19,555 bases of DNA, from NCBI GenBank assembly GCA_039698075.1, contig JBDKTJ010000148.1, positions 1 to 19,555 of the forward strand, in the 5' to 3' direction. The notes below the pieces were generated by a model. The model saw only the letters and a list, made by a program, of their open reading frames with translations. It ran no database searches and had not been told where the DNA came from. This DNA is from JAJFVC01 sp039698075. Lineage in GTDB: Bacteria > Planctomycetota > Planctomycetia > Pirellulales > Thermoguttaceae. Below are positions 7,040 to 15,713 of the stretch, in pieces (position 1 is the stretch's first letter; each line of letters starts with the position of its first letter). A program made the position numbers and the translations under genes.

Positions 7040-7825
7040 TTGAAGACATCGAAAGACTTGGACGCCGCCTTGCGGCGGCTGGCCAAAAAATACGCGGTCG
7101 ACGTGCCTGACCGTTGGATTTTGCAATCCACGGCCGGGGCGGCGTCCCCGCAACGCACGACGCTTGCTCCGGGTTGGGCCTTGCCGGCCGGGGCGGCTGA
7201 ATCGTTCGTTCCGTTGCTGCATTGGCGCAGCCAGCGGCGGTTTGTGGAACTGAAGCGGCTGGTCGTCGGTCGCACCGTCGCGCCGGTGGTGATGTGCCGT
7301 TTCAGTTGCCAAACCACCGGAGAGCCGATGGGACTCGACGCGATTCTCTATCGAGAGTTCGATCTGATCGAGTGGATGAACGACTCGCCGATCGTCTCGG
7401 TGTATGCGAGCGTCGTGGCGGGCCGGTTCGCCAACGTGCTGGTTCGATTGCAAAACGGCGTGATCGGCAGCATCGAGGCCGGCGCGACGCTTCCGACCGG
7501 CTCGCAGCCCGACGTCCTCGACCGGCACGAGATCATCGCCGGACGCGGTTTGGCGTCGGATCGCGCGGTGGACACGCAGTTGCCGCAAGATTCCGTTTAC
7601 GTCTTCACCGCGAAAGGCGTCGAGAAATACACCGACACCGACGCCGAGTTGTTCGGGCTCGACGACGAGGAAGTCTCGTTGGTTCGAGCGGCCTACGATT
7701 TGGCCTCGCAGCCCGACTCGGCCGATGCGTTGCGGCGTCAGCATCGACGGCTGGCCGCGTTGGTCAAAACCGCACAGGAATCAGATCGCGTCCGGCGACG
7801 CCTCGATACGGAAGGAGCTCAGTGA
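7040..7825 (+). CDS. Rossmann-less Gfo/Idh/MocA C-terminal-like protein
   Basis: A 261-residue protein read from TTG 7040 (AAAGGA at 7025-7030 is well spaced). The segment FDLIEWMNDSPIVSVYASV (F107 onward) matches the style of the Gfo/Idh/MocA C-terminal domain; the next gene has HIFDLIRWMTGSDFEYVHAEV in the corresponding place. It continues with a strand-rich LVRLQNGVIGSIEAGATLP and ends in helices. No nucleotide-binding Rossmann fold precedes this domain: the first 100 residues show no glycine-rich loop and no EKP motif. No signal peptide. Its stop overlaps the start of the full-length family member, suggesting translational coupling and perhaps a heteromeric complex. A non-catalytic or structural subunit is plausible. 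The family call rests on short motifs only. Confidence 0.6.
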   Translation: MKTSKDLDAALRRLAKKYAVDVPDRWILQSTAGAASPQRTTLAPGWALPAGAAESFVPLLHWRSQRRFVELKRLVVGRTVAPVVMCRFSCQTTGEPMGLDAILYREFDLIEWMNDSPIVSVYASVVAGRFANVLVRLQNGVIGSIEAGATLPTGSQPDVLDRHEIIAGRGLASDRAVDTQLPQDSVYVFTAKGVEKYTDTDAELFGLDDEEVSLVRAAYDLASQPDSADALRRQHRRLAALVKTAQESDRVRRRLDTEGAQ

Positions 7826-8901
7826 TGCAGCCATTGAAAATCGCCATGCTTTCGTTGACCCACGGTCACACGCGGAAATATTATCAAACGCTCCGCGATT
7901 CACCCCGATTGCAGTGGGTCGCCGCCTGCGCGGAAGACGACACGGTCAAAGAGCGGTTCGACCGCAACGTTTCGGGCGTGCCTTGTTATCGGAGCGAGCA
8001 GGAGATGTTCGACCGGCACCCCGACATCGAGGCCGTCGTGTTGGCGTCGGCCAACAGCGAGCACTTGCGGCAGGTCCGTGCGTGCGCCGAACGCGGGATC
8101 AACGTCCTCTCGATGAAAATTCCGACGTTCGACATGATCGAGTACGACGAGATGATCAAGGCGGTGGATCAGGCGGGAATCGTCTGCCAGGTCGAGCTCG
8201 AAATGCATTACAACCCGGTGGTTCACCGCATCAACCAGTTGCTCAGCGAGGGCGTGATCGGCCGGATGCAGGCGTTCGAGGCGACCAACATTACGCTGTC
8301 GCCGGTTTGGGCGTTTCCGTGGCAGGGCGTGCCCGAAAAAAGCTACGGGCAGCGCGTGCCGCTGGGCGGCGCCAATCCGCGTTTTCGCGGCGGCGCGCTC
8401 TGCGACCATCCGCACATCTTCGACCTGATTCGCTGGATGACCGGAAGCGATTTTGAATACGTTCATGCCGAAGTGGCGCCCAATCTGCGCGAGGACCTGC
8501 AAGTGGAAGACGCCTTGCTGGTCACCGGCAAAATGCGCGACGGCACGTCCTTCCTGCTCGATCCGTCGTGGTCGAGAATGGAAGAGCGAATTCCCGAACC
8601 GGGGCCCGGTTGGGAAGTCGCGCCGAAACGGATGGAGGTCAATCTGACGCTGCACGGCGACAAGGGCGTGCTGGCGGCGGACTGTTTCGGACCGAATGTC
8701 TACCACAACGGCGCGCCGCGTGACCGTTACACCGTGCAGTACACGTATTTCGACGAGTGGATCGGATTGGTCGATGAGTTCGTCGATTGCATTCGGAACC
8801 ATCGGACGCCGAAGATCAACCTTCGTTGGCACCGAAGAACGATCGAGGCGATGAACGCGTGCTACGAAAGCATCGCGACCGGTCAGCCGGTGGCGTTCTG
8901 A
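7825..8901 (+). CDS. Gfo/Idh/MocA family oxidoreductase, divergent nucleotide-binding loop
   Basis: A 358-residue protein of the Gfo/Idh/MocA fold, usually NAD(P)-dependent sugar or cyclitol dehydrogenases. An N-terminal Rossmann-like domain (about 1-125: LKIAMLSL..., IEAVVLASANSEH, GINVLSMKIP) is followed by an alpha/beta domain with GGALCDHPHIFDLIRWMTG (D194, H197, D200 around the usual substrate site). Two key motifs deviate: the first loop reads SLTHGHTRKYY instead of a GxGxxG series, and the EKP motif is MKIP (K98 retained, Glu lost). ATG 7825 shares its A with the preceding TGA, and AGGAG at 7813-7817 supports this start; the frame runs open upstream but that part is a shadow of the previous gene. 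Probably acts on a sugar from the upstream glycan-degrading genes. Confidence 0.85.
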   Translation: MQPLKIAMLSLTHGHTRKYYQTLRDSPRLQWVAACAEDDTVKERFDRNVSGVPCYRSEQEMFDRHPDIEAVVLASANSEHLRQVRACAERGINVLSMKIPTFDMIEYDEMIKAVDQAGIVCQVELEMHYNPVVHRINQLLSEGVIGRMQAFEATNITLSPVWAFPWQGVPEKSYGQRVPLGGANPRFRGGALCDHPHIFDLIRWMTGSDFEYVHAEVAPNLREDLQVEDALLVTGKMRDGTSFLLDPSWSRMEERIPEPGPGWEVAPKRMEVNLTLHGDKGVLAADCFGPNVYHNGAPRDRYTVQYTYFDEWIGLVDEFVDCIRNHRTPKINLRWHRRTIEAMNACYESIATGQPVAF

Positions 8902-8934
8902 CGAGCGATTGCGAAAGAAAACGCGCGGCAAGAC

Positions 8935-8950
8935 GTCGCCTTGAGGCGAC
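8935..8950. terminator. Short hairpin between convergent genes
   Basis: GTCGCC-TTGA-GGCGAC is a perfect six-pair stem with a four-base loop, filling the last bases between the convergent Gfo/Idh/MocA gene (stop 8901) and the PPC gene (stop 8951 on the minus strand). A weak T stretch (8957-8960) follows on the plus strand, none close on the minus strand. Position favours a bidirectional terminator; the stem is short. Confidence 0.45.
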
Positions 8951-11062
8951 CTAGGATTTTCCCTTGGCGTCGGTCGTGTTTTTCGTTGGCGGCTTGGGCT
9001 TCGGCGGCGCCTTGGCCGACGGCCCCAACGCGAGCACGGCCGGCGCCATGGCCATTTTTGGTTCCCGGTCGATCCGCATCGTACCGGCGACGACCAGATA
9101 GTATCGCACGTCGCCGGGCAGCTTGTTGGGGATCTTGATCTCCAACTGCCCCTCGTTCTGATCGGCGGGAATCACCACCGGACGCATCCGCACGGACTTG
9201 GGCGGATTGCTGAGCATCAGCCGGATGGCGCCCTTGGCGGACTCCTTCCGTTCGACCTTGACGGTCAAAAAGGCGGTCCGTCCGGCGCCGAACCGTATGT
9301 ATCCCTCCGGCGGCGTCATCGGAATCACGCGGAACGGCGCCGCCTTGGTCAGCGTCAGCGACAGCTCTTGGGTCGTCAGCAGGTGATGATAGATGAACGC
9401 CTGCATCACGTCTTCGGCGGGCAGTGCCTGACGAGTCACGCGTTTGCCGTCGATCTGCGCCGTGCCGAGAATCGTCGGCTTCAGCACGGTCAGCGGCGCG
9501 TTTTCCGGGGCCGTCATCGACAGCATCGTCTCTTTCGTGCCTTCGGGAATCGTCGCGGCGGGAACCGAAAAGCCTTTTGGCAATCCCTCGATCGACAAGT
9601 CGATGGGTCCGGCGAAACCATCGCGGCGCAACGCCACGACCGACAGCACCACCGTGGAGCCTTGGCCGACGCTCGGGTTGTCGGGCATCACGCGCAATTG
9701 AAAATCGGGACGCGGCGGCGCCACGTGGAGCCGGTAGGCGTAATCGCGTCCGCCCTTGCCCTGAATGTCGGCGACGCGGAGAAAAAACACGCCCGATTTT
9801 TTGAACGTCCACGACAGCCGCGAGTCGGCCTGATGCGTAATCTGCGGCATGCTCTCGTCTTCATAGTCGTCGTTTTGGGCGACCTGCCGCCCGTTGGCGT
9901 CCAGCAGCGTCACAACCGAATCCAACGGCGAATCCAATCGCCGCGCCAAGATCTCGAGGATCAGTTGCGAGCCGGCCTTGACGTCCAGCCGATAGCAGTC
10001 GACGTCGCCGGGACGCTGGATGCGGCCGTTGACCGCCGTCGGCGGCTCGATCGTCTGCGCTTGGGCGGTGGAATCGTTGGGCTCCTTCTCCAAAACCTCC
10101 GGCCAATCGCCGACGGCCAGCGGCAACTCGTTCGACGCGACGCCGCCGGCGGCGGTCTTCACTTGCAGCATCGACGGCGCATCGGACGGAATCCCGACGC
10201 GCATCGTCTTGTGCGGCAAATTCGCGCCGAAGAGTTCGAGATGCGCCGTCGCGCCGCGGCGTCCGCCCAACGGGAAGACGCTGCTCAAAAACGGCAACTC
10301 GCCAAGGCTCAGCCGGTAGACGAAATCCTCTCGCCCACGATAAAGAGCGTCTCGAATCTCGATCCAATAGTCGCCGTCGCGGTCCGGCTTGAAAACCAGC
10401 ATGGGATCGGGATGGAATCGGAAGTCGTCGACGCGCTGGACCGTAGCGCCGTTGGCGTCGTAGAGCGTCACGACCGATTGAAACCAGCCGGGAACGCCGT
10501 CGGCCAGAAACGGCAACAGCCGCTGGGCCTCGACCCGGCAGACGATCGTCTGACCGCGGCGGGCCGAAAACCGAAACAGGTCGCGGTCGGCGCCCATGAT
10601 TTGGCCGTTGACCACCACCGGCAACGCGGGCAGTTTTTGTGCGGCGGCCCGATCCGAGTTCGGCTCGACTTCGGTCACCTCGGGCAACTGGCCGACGACG
10701 AACCGTGCGCGATTGGTCGTGCCGTTGGACGCCGTGAGCCGCAAGTCGCGCATCCCCGGCTCGGCGTCGGCGGCGATCGAGACGGCCAGCGTCACGGTCT
10801 TGTCCTTGTCCACTTTAACCACGCGGCCCGTCACGCCTTTGCCCGACAGATTCACGCCGTCGCTGGCGTCGAGATTGTTTCCGCCGACGAGGACGGAAAC
10901 GGTTTTCCCCTGCTGCCCGCCGGCCGGATAAATCCACGCGATATGGCCCGGCAATCCCTGCGCAAAAGCCGACGTCGCGACGAAACACGTCCACGCAACG
11001 GCGAACGCGGCGGCGAAGATCAGCGGCCGACGGCGCGGCTCGTAGGTTGTCCTTGTTTTCAT
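8951..11062 (-). CDS. Secreted PPC-domain protein of the DUF1549/DUF1501 cluster
   Basis: A 703-residue exported protein. The signal peptide ends near residue 34 (VATSAFA/Q). It then alternates two kinds of beta domain: an IPT/TIG-like segment (about 38-125, IYPAGGQQGKTVSVLVGGNN), a bacterial pre-peptidase C-terminal (PPC)-like domain (about 130-255, with DRDLFRFSARRGQTI and DGDYWIEIRDA), a second TIG-like segment (about 258-340, VFPLGGRRGATAHLELFGAN), a second PPC-like domain (about 345-450, GDVDCYRLDVKAGSQLI), and a strand-rich C-terminal part ending in a Pro/Lys tail. No catalytic motif is visible; adhesion or substrate presentation is likely. ATG 11062 is chosen because the signal peptide follows; an in-frame start at 11131 adds 23 polar residues. 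It is the last gene of the minus-strand operon, 70 bases after DUF1501. Confidence 0.85.
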   Translation of the reverse strand: MKTRTTYEPRRRPLIFAAAFAVAWTCFVATSAFAQGLPGHIAWIYPAGGQQGKTVSVLVGGNNLDASDGVNLSGKGVTGRVVKVDKDKTVTLAVSIAADAEPGMRDLRLTASNGTTNRARFVVGQLPEVTEVEPNSDRAAAQKLPALPVVVNGQIMGADRDLFRFSARRGQTIVCRVEAQRLLPFLADGVPGWFQSVVTLYDANGATVQRVDDFRFHPDPMLVFKPDRDGDYWIEIRDALYRGREDFVYRLSLGELPFLSSVFPLGGRRGATAHLELFGANLPHKTMRVGIPSDAPSMLQVKTAAGGVASNELPLAVGDWPEVLEKEPNDSTAQAQTIEPPTAVNGRIQRPGDVDCYRLDVKAGSQLILEILARRLDSPLDSVVTLLDANGRQVAQNDDYEDESMPQITHQADSRLSWTFKKSGVFFLRVADIQGKGGRDYAYRLHVAPPRPDFQLRVMPDNPSVGQGSTVVLSVVALRRDGFAGPIDLSIEGLPKGFSVPAATIPEGTKETMLSMTAPENAPLTVLKPTILGTAQIDGKRVTRQALPAEDVMQAFIYHHLLTTQELSLTLTKAAPFRVIPMTPPEGYIRFGAGRTAFLTVKVERKESAKGAIRLMLSNPPKSVRMRPVVIPADQNEGQLEIKIPNKLPGDVRYYLVVAGTMRIDREPKMAMAPAVLALGPSAKAPPKPKPPTKNTTDAKGKS

Positions 11063-11097
11063 GGTTCCGCGACGATGGTGAGAGCGTGTTGTGAAAT

Positions 11098-11117
11098 CTC
11101 TCTTTATCCCAAGAGAG
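11098..11117 (-). other. Small hairpin between the DUF1501 and PPC genes
   Basis: CTCTCTT and AAGAGAG form a perfect seven-pair stem with a six-base loop in the 70-base gap between the two genes. It may tune readthrough or mRNA stability; there is no T-run, so I do not call it a terminator. Confidence 0.3.
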
Positions 11118-11132
11118 GCAACGCGGCGCAAA

Positions 11133-12476
11133 CTACATGATCTCCTTCAACATGCCTTCGGACGGTTGCGAGTTGCCGGAGGCCGGGGGCGTCACATACG
11201 CGACGCAGCCGTGCGGATGCGGCAACCGACCGGCCGGGTCGATGCCCAGCAGTTGGTACATGCTGGCCGAAAGGTCCCAGGGATAGATGCGACGTTTGAT
11301 CACCTTTTCGCCGCGAGGGTCGGTTTCGCCGACCACTTTGCCGCCTTGGAATCCGCCGCCGGCCACGACCGCGGAAAACGCCTTGCCGTAATGATGTCGT
11401 CCGCCGTTCCAGGGCGGTTGGGTGGCGATCTTGGGCGTTCGACCGAACTCGCCGAACCAGGTGACGATCGTCGTCGAGAGCAGCCCGCGCTGCGCAAGGT
11501 CTTCCAGCAACGCCGAAAATCCCTGGTCCAGCTCGGGCAGCATCTTCGCCATCCGCTCGAAATGCCTGGCGTGCGTGTCCCAGCCGGGCCAATTCACGGT
11601 GACGAACGGCACGCCTTTTTCGACCAACCGCCGGGCCAACAGGCACGACTGGCCGAACGTGGTGCGGCCGTACCGGTCTCGCATCTTGTCGGATTCCTTG
11701 TTCAGCTCGAACGCCTCCTTCGCGTCGCCGAGGATCAACTCGTAGGCCTTTTGCTGATATTCGTCGACCTGCTTCAATTGCGGATCGTCACCGAGCGATC
11801 GGGCCAGTCCGTCGAAGGCGGCGACCAGGTCGCGGCGTTGTTGGATTCTCGCGGATTGGTTGGCGACGTTCAGCCCGCCGATGCTGAACTCCGGCGAGTT
11901 GGGTTTTCCGCCGGTGGCGAACATTTTATAGGCGGAGCCGAGGAATCCGGCCTCGCTGAACCGTCCGAGCGGCTGCGTCACGGCGATGTACGGAGGCAGC
12001 GCGCCCCGATATTGGCCCGACGTGCTCCGTTTGAACGCCACGACCGCGCCGACCGATGGATACACCAGATCGGCCGACGGCGTGGTGCCGGTTTGCATCA
12101 TGTAGGTGCCGATTTCGTGGGCGTTGCTGCCGTGCGTCATGCCGCGCAGCAACGCGCACTTGTCGATCTGCTTGGCCATCTTCGGCAACATCGGCGAGAT
12201 TTGGATGCCGTCCACGTTGGTCGCGATGGCCTTGGCGTAAGGACCGCGATAGGCCTGGCCCGCGTTGGGCTTGGGATCCCAGGTGTCGATGTGGCATGGT
12301 CCGCCGCCCATCCACAGTTGGATGACCGACTTCGCGACGGCGCGGGACGGCTTGTCCGACGGTCCTTTGCCCTTCGTCATGTCGGCGAGATTGGCGACCT
12401 GCGCCACGACCGCGGCCTCGCCGGCGAGCGAAAGGCCCGTCGCACCGATCAGTTTTACGAAATCACGGCGATTCAT
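11133..12476 (-). CDS. DUF1501 protein, Tat-exported, alkaline-phosphatase-superfamily fold
   Basis: A 447-residue protein opening with a twin-arginine signal (MNRRDFVKLIGATG), so export in folded form is expected. The family pattern is clear: IQLWMGGGPCHIDTWDPKP near residue 55, LLRGMTHGSNAHEIGTYMMQTG, VNWPGWDTHARHFERMAKMLPELDQ, and WFGEFGRTPKI followed by GGRHHYG. The Asp/His-rich motifs are those expected of the metal site of the sulfatase/alkaline-phosphatase-like fold to which DUF1501 is assigned. DUF1501 genes regularly stand beside DUF1549/DUF1553 genes in planctomycetes; substrates remain unproven. It starts 21 bases after the upstream gene ends, with no strong ribosome site, consistent with an operon. 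Confidence 0.93.
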   Translation of the reverse strand: MNRRDFVKLIGATGLSLAGEAAVVAQVANLADMTKGKGPSDKPSRAVAKSVIQLWMGGGPCHIDTWDPKPNAGQAYRGPYAKAIATNVDGIQISPMLPKMAKQIDKCALLRGMTHGSNAHEIGTYMMQTGTTPSADLVYPSVGAVVAFKRSTSGQYRGALPPYIAVTQPLGRFSEAGFLGSAYKMFATGGKPNSPEFSIGGLNVANQSARIQQRRDLVAAFDGLARSLGDDPQLKQVDEYQQKAYELILGDAKEAFELNKESDKMRDRYGRTTFGQSCLLARRLVEKGVPFVTVNWPGWDTHARHFERMAKMLPELDQGFSALLEDLAQRGLLSTTIVTWFGEFGRTPKIATQPPWNGGRHHYGKAFSAVVAGGGFQGGKVVGETDPRGEKVIKRRIYPWDLSASMYQLLGIDPAGRLPHPHGCVAYVTPPASGNSQPSEGMLKEIM

Positions 12477-12497
12477 GAGACGATTTCCATCGCGCCT

Positions 12498-14423
12498 TCA
12501 ATGGTTGAACAGAAACTCCTTGGTGTTGATCGCGGCCCACATCAAGTCTTGAAGCGATCGCTCGCGCGATTTGGGGTTCGCGGCCAGATGCCGCAGCGCC
12601 GCGGTTCGTTCCGCGTCCGTCGGACGCCGTGCGAAGGCCAATAAAAAAATTTCCTCGACGATCGCGTCGTCGCTGGCTTTTGATTTCGCCCATTGCCGGA
12701 ATCTCGGGCTTTGGGCCACTTTCGATTCCAGTTCGGACGAGGTGATCAAGTAGAGCGATTGCCGCATCGACGACCGGTCGTCGCGATCGCTTTCGTAGGA
12801 CGTGTCGCGCGGCGGTCGGCCGAACAACTCCAAAAACGGCGTGCCCACGCTGCCGTCGGCCATTTGCGTCGCCCGAAATCCGCTCGGCCATCGCGAATAC
12901 GGTTCGGGAATCTGGCTGGCGAACTGGTCCCACACCTGCGTGACCTGGCCGATTGCGTCGGACAGCTCCTCGGCCGTCAATCGCCGCGGCCGATCATGCG
13001 AGAAGAACACGACGTCGTCGCGATTCAACGCGTTGGGCGTCGACGACCGTTGGTACGTGGCCGAGTTTAGGATCAACCGGTAGATGTGCTTCGCGTCGTA
13101 CTTGTGTTCGATCAGTTCCCGCTCCAAATAGGCCAGCAGCTTGGGATTCGACGGCGGATTGGTCAGCCGCAGATCGTCGGGCTCGTGGACGATGCCGCGT
13201 CCGAGCAGCCAGAACCAGATGCGATTGACCAGATTTTTGGCGAACCACGGATTGCGCGTGGAGGTGAGCCACTGGGCGAACTTGGCTCGGGGATCGCTGC
13301 CGGAGGACAGCGAAAACGGCTTGTCGCCCAACGGTTTCGGCGCGATCGGCTGCTTCGTTTTCGGATCGCGCAACACCTGCGTCGGATCGAGATAGACGAT
13401 TTCTTCCTTCCACTCTTTCGTGCTCTTGAACTTGATTTGCGAAAAAACGGCGGCCATGCCGAGGTTGTCGTCCAGCGTCCACGATTCGGTCGGATGGGCG
13501 TGGCAACTGGCGCAGCCGATCCGCGCGCCCATGAACACCAGCGCGGCCGATTCGGCGAACCCCTGCGGGTCACGCTTCTTCGTGGCTCGATAAAAATTGG
13601 CCGGCGGATCGCGGAAATTGCAGCCGCTGGAAACCAACAGCTCCCGGGCGAACCGATCGTAGGGCTTGTTGTCGGCGATGCTCTGACGCACCCAATCGTA
13701 ATAAGCCTGCACCGCGTTGGGCCAGAGATTCGACGGAAACTCGGCCTTGATGCGTAACAGATCGCCCCACTTGAGCGCCCAAAAATCGGCGAACTCGCTG
13801 CGGTCCAGCAGCCGATCGATCAGCTTGCTCCGCTTTTCCGGATCCGGGTCGTCCAGGAACCCTCGCACTTCGTTCGGCGTGGGCAGCGTGCCGATCGCAT
13901 CCAAAAACACGCGCCGCACAAACTCCTGATCGCTGCAAAGCTCCGAGGGCGGAATGCCGAGCTCCTCGAGTTTTTCGAGAACCAACCGGTCGATCGCGTT
14001 GTGCGCCTCGGCCTTGGGAAAACCGTCCGGAAGCGGACGCGGCACGACCACGCGCAGCACGCCCGAGCGACGCTCAAAGGTGGCCACCAAATACGCCTGG
14101 CCGAACCCGACGGCCCGAAATGCGCCGGCCTTTTCGACCGCGACCACCGAGCGATCGAGCGACGCAACCCGAGCCAGGTCGGTCACGTTCTTCCGCGAGC
14201 CGTTGGAATACTCCGCCGTGACGGTCAGTTGGCCCGACTCGTCCTTCGCCAGCGTCGATTCCTTGGGCGCAACGACGACGCCGACCACCTTCGGACGCGT
14301 TGCCTCGGCGGTCGCGACGGCGTGGTCCGACTTGGGCGCGGCTTTGGTCTCCGCCCCAACACCCCGCGCAGCGACGACCGCAAACACGGTCAACAGGGCC
14401 AGCGGAAGGAATGTGGTTCGCAT
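12498..14423 (-). CDS. DUF1549/DUF1553 protein with Ig-like (Big2) N-terminus and CxxCH
   Basis: A 641-residue exported protein. A signal peptide (to about residue 24) precedes a bacterial Ig-like group 2 type domain (about 45-127: VAPKESTLAKDESGQLTVTAEYSNG ... AYLVATF). DUF1549 spans about 140-355, with DEFVRR-like FVRRVFLDAIGTLPTPNEVRGFL and a c-type haem-style motif CASCH at 304-308. DUF1553 (about 370-620) shows TRNPWFAKNLVNRIWFWLLGRGIV, RRLTAEELSDAIGQV and LLAFARRPTDAE. These domain pairs are a planctomycete hallmark; redox or carbohydrate-related roles have been proposed but not established. There is no separate cytochrome-c domain at the N-terminus, unlike many relatives. It begins nine bases after the chorismatase-like gene stops, in one operon with DUF1501 downstream. 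Confidence 0.93.
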   Translation of the reverse strand: MRTTFLPLALLTVFAVVAARGVGAETKAAPKSDHAVATAEATRPKVVGVVVAPKESTLAKDESGQLTVTAEYSNGSRKNVTDLARVASLDRSVVAVEKAGAFRAVGFGQAYLVATFERRSGVLRVVVPRPLPDGFPKAEAHNAIDRLVLEKLEELGIPPSELCSDQEFVRRVFLDAIGTLPTPNEVRGFLDDPDPEKRSKLIDRLLDRSEFADFWALKWGDLLRIKAEFPSNLWPNAVQAYYDWVRQSIADNKPYDRFARELLVSSGCNFRDPPANFYRATKKRDPQGFAESAALVFMGARIGCASCHAHPTESWTLDDNLGMAAVFSQIKFKSTKEWKEEIVYLDPTQVLRDPKTKQPIAPKPLGDKPFSLSSGSDPRAKFAQWLTSTRNPWFAKNLVNRIWFWLLGRGIVHEPDDLRLTNPPSNPKLLAYLERELIEHKYDAKHIYRLILNSATYQRSSTPNALNRDDVVFFSHDRPRRLTAEELSDAIGQVTQVWDQFASQIPEPYSRWPSGFRATQMADGSVGTPFLELFGRPPRDTSYESDRDDRSSMRQSLYLITSSELESKVAQSPRFRQWAKSKASDDAIVEEIFLLAFARRPTDAERTAALRHLAANPKSRERSLQDLMWAAINTKEFLFNH

Positions 14424-14432
14424 GATCGGGAT

Positions 14433-15713
14433 TCAACACGCTCGGACGGAGATTGCCATTTTGTTCAAGCCGCCGCGCGCCGCGATCGGCGCCGTCGCGT
14501 CGCGCCGGGCGAACGCGATGCCTTCGATTTCCACGAGCAAATCGTTGCGGCAAACGTCGGCCGTGGCGTAAATCGTCGGGACTTCGCCCAGGCGAAGTTC
14601 GCACGCCGCGCGAACGGCCGCGTAGTCGGACGGCCGCTTGATGTAAACGCGGACCAGACCGAGCCCATCCAACGACGCGCCCAGCCCGGGCAGCCCGTGC
14701 CGCGAAAGATTCTCCTCGCCGATCAACGCGGCGATGTTGTCCAACGTCTCATGCGTCTGGGCCACCGGATCGCCTTGGTGGCGGGTCTCCGAAGCAACGA
14801 TGCTGGCCGTGCCCGAGATGAAAATCGTCGCGTAGTTGCCGCACGACAGCGCCATCGCTCGGGAAAACTTCGGGCTTTCGGGGCTGTACCGCCGGGCGTA
14901 ATCGTAGGCGGCCGTCTGACGGGGATTTTCCAACGGCACGGCCAAAATGTCCGGCCGATCGGTGGACAACGCGATCGCACTGAACATCAGTCCGCGCCCT
15001 TGCGTGCCGATGCCCGTGCTGGCCGGATACCATGAACCCTGGCGACCGCTGGGCGATCGATTGTTCAGAAACGAAATGTCGCGAAAGAAATCGGCTCGGG
15101 CGCGGTTCAACTCGCGATATCGTTCGACGCCGGCCTCGACGTCCACAATCCCACCGAGATACAGCCACGTGCGAATCACCCGCTCGAAGCCCACATTGGC
15201 CTCGCCGAGCAGCAATCGGGCCCGGCGGAAAACCTCTTGGGCCGCCGTGTAGACCGAGCCGTTGGAGGCGGGAACCACCTGCGCGCAATGAGCCCACGCG
15301 ATGCCGTTGTGCCGGGCGATCACAAGCTGCTCGCCGAGCCGCTCGATCTCGACCTCGCCGCGACCCTGTCCGACGCCCATCGCCTCGATCGCCAACAGCT
15401 TGCCGTCGCACGGGGCCTGCACGACATAGCTGGTCGCAGGCAGTTGGTCGCCGTAAAACTCTCGGATTAATCGACGGCACTCGTCCACCTGGCTGGAGTC
15501 GGCCACGAACACGGCCTGATGTACGATCGAGCCCGAGGCGTGCTGTTGGTCGGTCACGGCGGCGATGGTTTGCAGGGCGTCGGCGGCTTGTTGTCGCAGG
15601 GATCCCCCATGGCGGGGCGTGGCGGCTGCAAACACATGGCACACGTCGTTCAGATCGACCACCGAGTAACCGATCCCCTCGTGCGAGGATTTTCGGACCG
15701 TGTAGGCGGCCAT
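14433..15713 (-). CDS. Chorismatase-like protein of the RidA superfamily (FkbO/Hyg5/XanB2-like)
   Basis: A 426-residue, probably cytoplasmic protein, first gene of the minus-strand operon. The C-terminal half has a RidA-type fold with the style of chorismatases, enzymes that split chorismate to hydroxybenzoates or a dihydroxy acid plus pyruvate: ENPRQTAAYDYARRYSPESPKFSRA, IFISGTASIVASETRHQGD, VAQTHETLDNI and ADVCRNDLLVEIEG (E395, E397). The Arg of the PxRS motif that marks true RidA deaminases is replaced (PTIYAT), which favours a chorismatase-like role over imine deamination. The N-terminal half is a more diverged RidA-like domain. Length is greater than a single RidA (about 130) and near that of two-domain chorismatases. 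Start ATG 15713 is fixed by a strong GGGGAGGAG (rc of 15721-15729); an in-frame start at 15746 would lie upstream of it. Confidence 0.72.
   Translation of the reverse strand: MAAYTVRKSSHEGIGYSVVDLNDVCHVFAAATPRHGGSLRQQAADALQTIAAVTDQQHASGSIVHQAVFVADSSQVDECRRLIREFYGDQLPATSYVVQAPCDGKLLAIEAMGVGQGRGEVEIERLGEQLVIARHNGIAWAHCAQVVPASNGSVYTAAQEVFRRARLLLGEANVGFERVIRTWLYLGGIVDVEAGVERYRELNRARADFFRDISFLNNRSPSGRQGSWYPASTGIGTQGRGLMFSAIALSTDRPDILAVPLENPRQTAAYDYARRYSPESPKFSRAMALSCGNYATIFISGTASIVASETRHQGDPVAQTHETLDNIAALIGEENLSRHGLPGLGASLDGLGLVRVYIKRPSDYAAVRAACELRLGEVPTIYATADVCRNDLLVEIEGIAFARRDATAPIAARGGLNKMAISVRAC

Noticed and set aside
7222..7824. Upstream extension of the Gfo/Idh/MocA frame as a fused N-terminal domain
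   Set aside because: The extra 200 residues are Arg-rich shadow sequence of the preceding gene, while ATG 7825 has a good AGGAG site and starts exactly at the Rossmann-like fold.
9368..11140. 590-codon plus-strand open frame
   Set aside because: It is antisense to the PPC-domain gene, is rich in Arg/His/Gln in the manner of GC-rich shadow frames, and has no recognisable domain or ribosome site.
11091..12644. 517-codon plus-strand open frame
   Set aside because: Antisense to the DUF1501 gene, whose protein has clear family motifs; the composition is that of a complementary-strand shadow.
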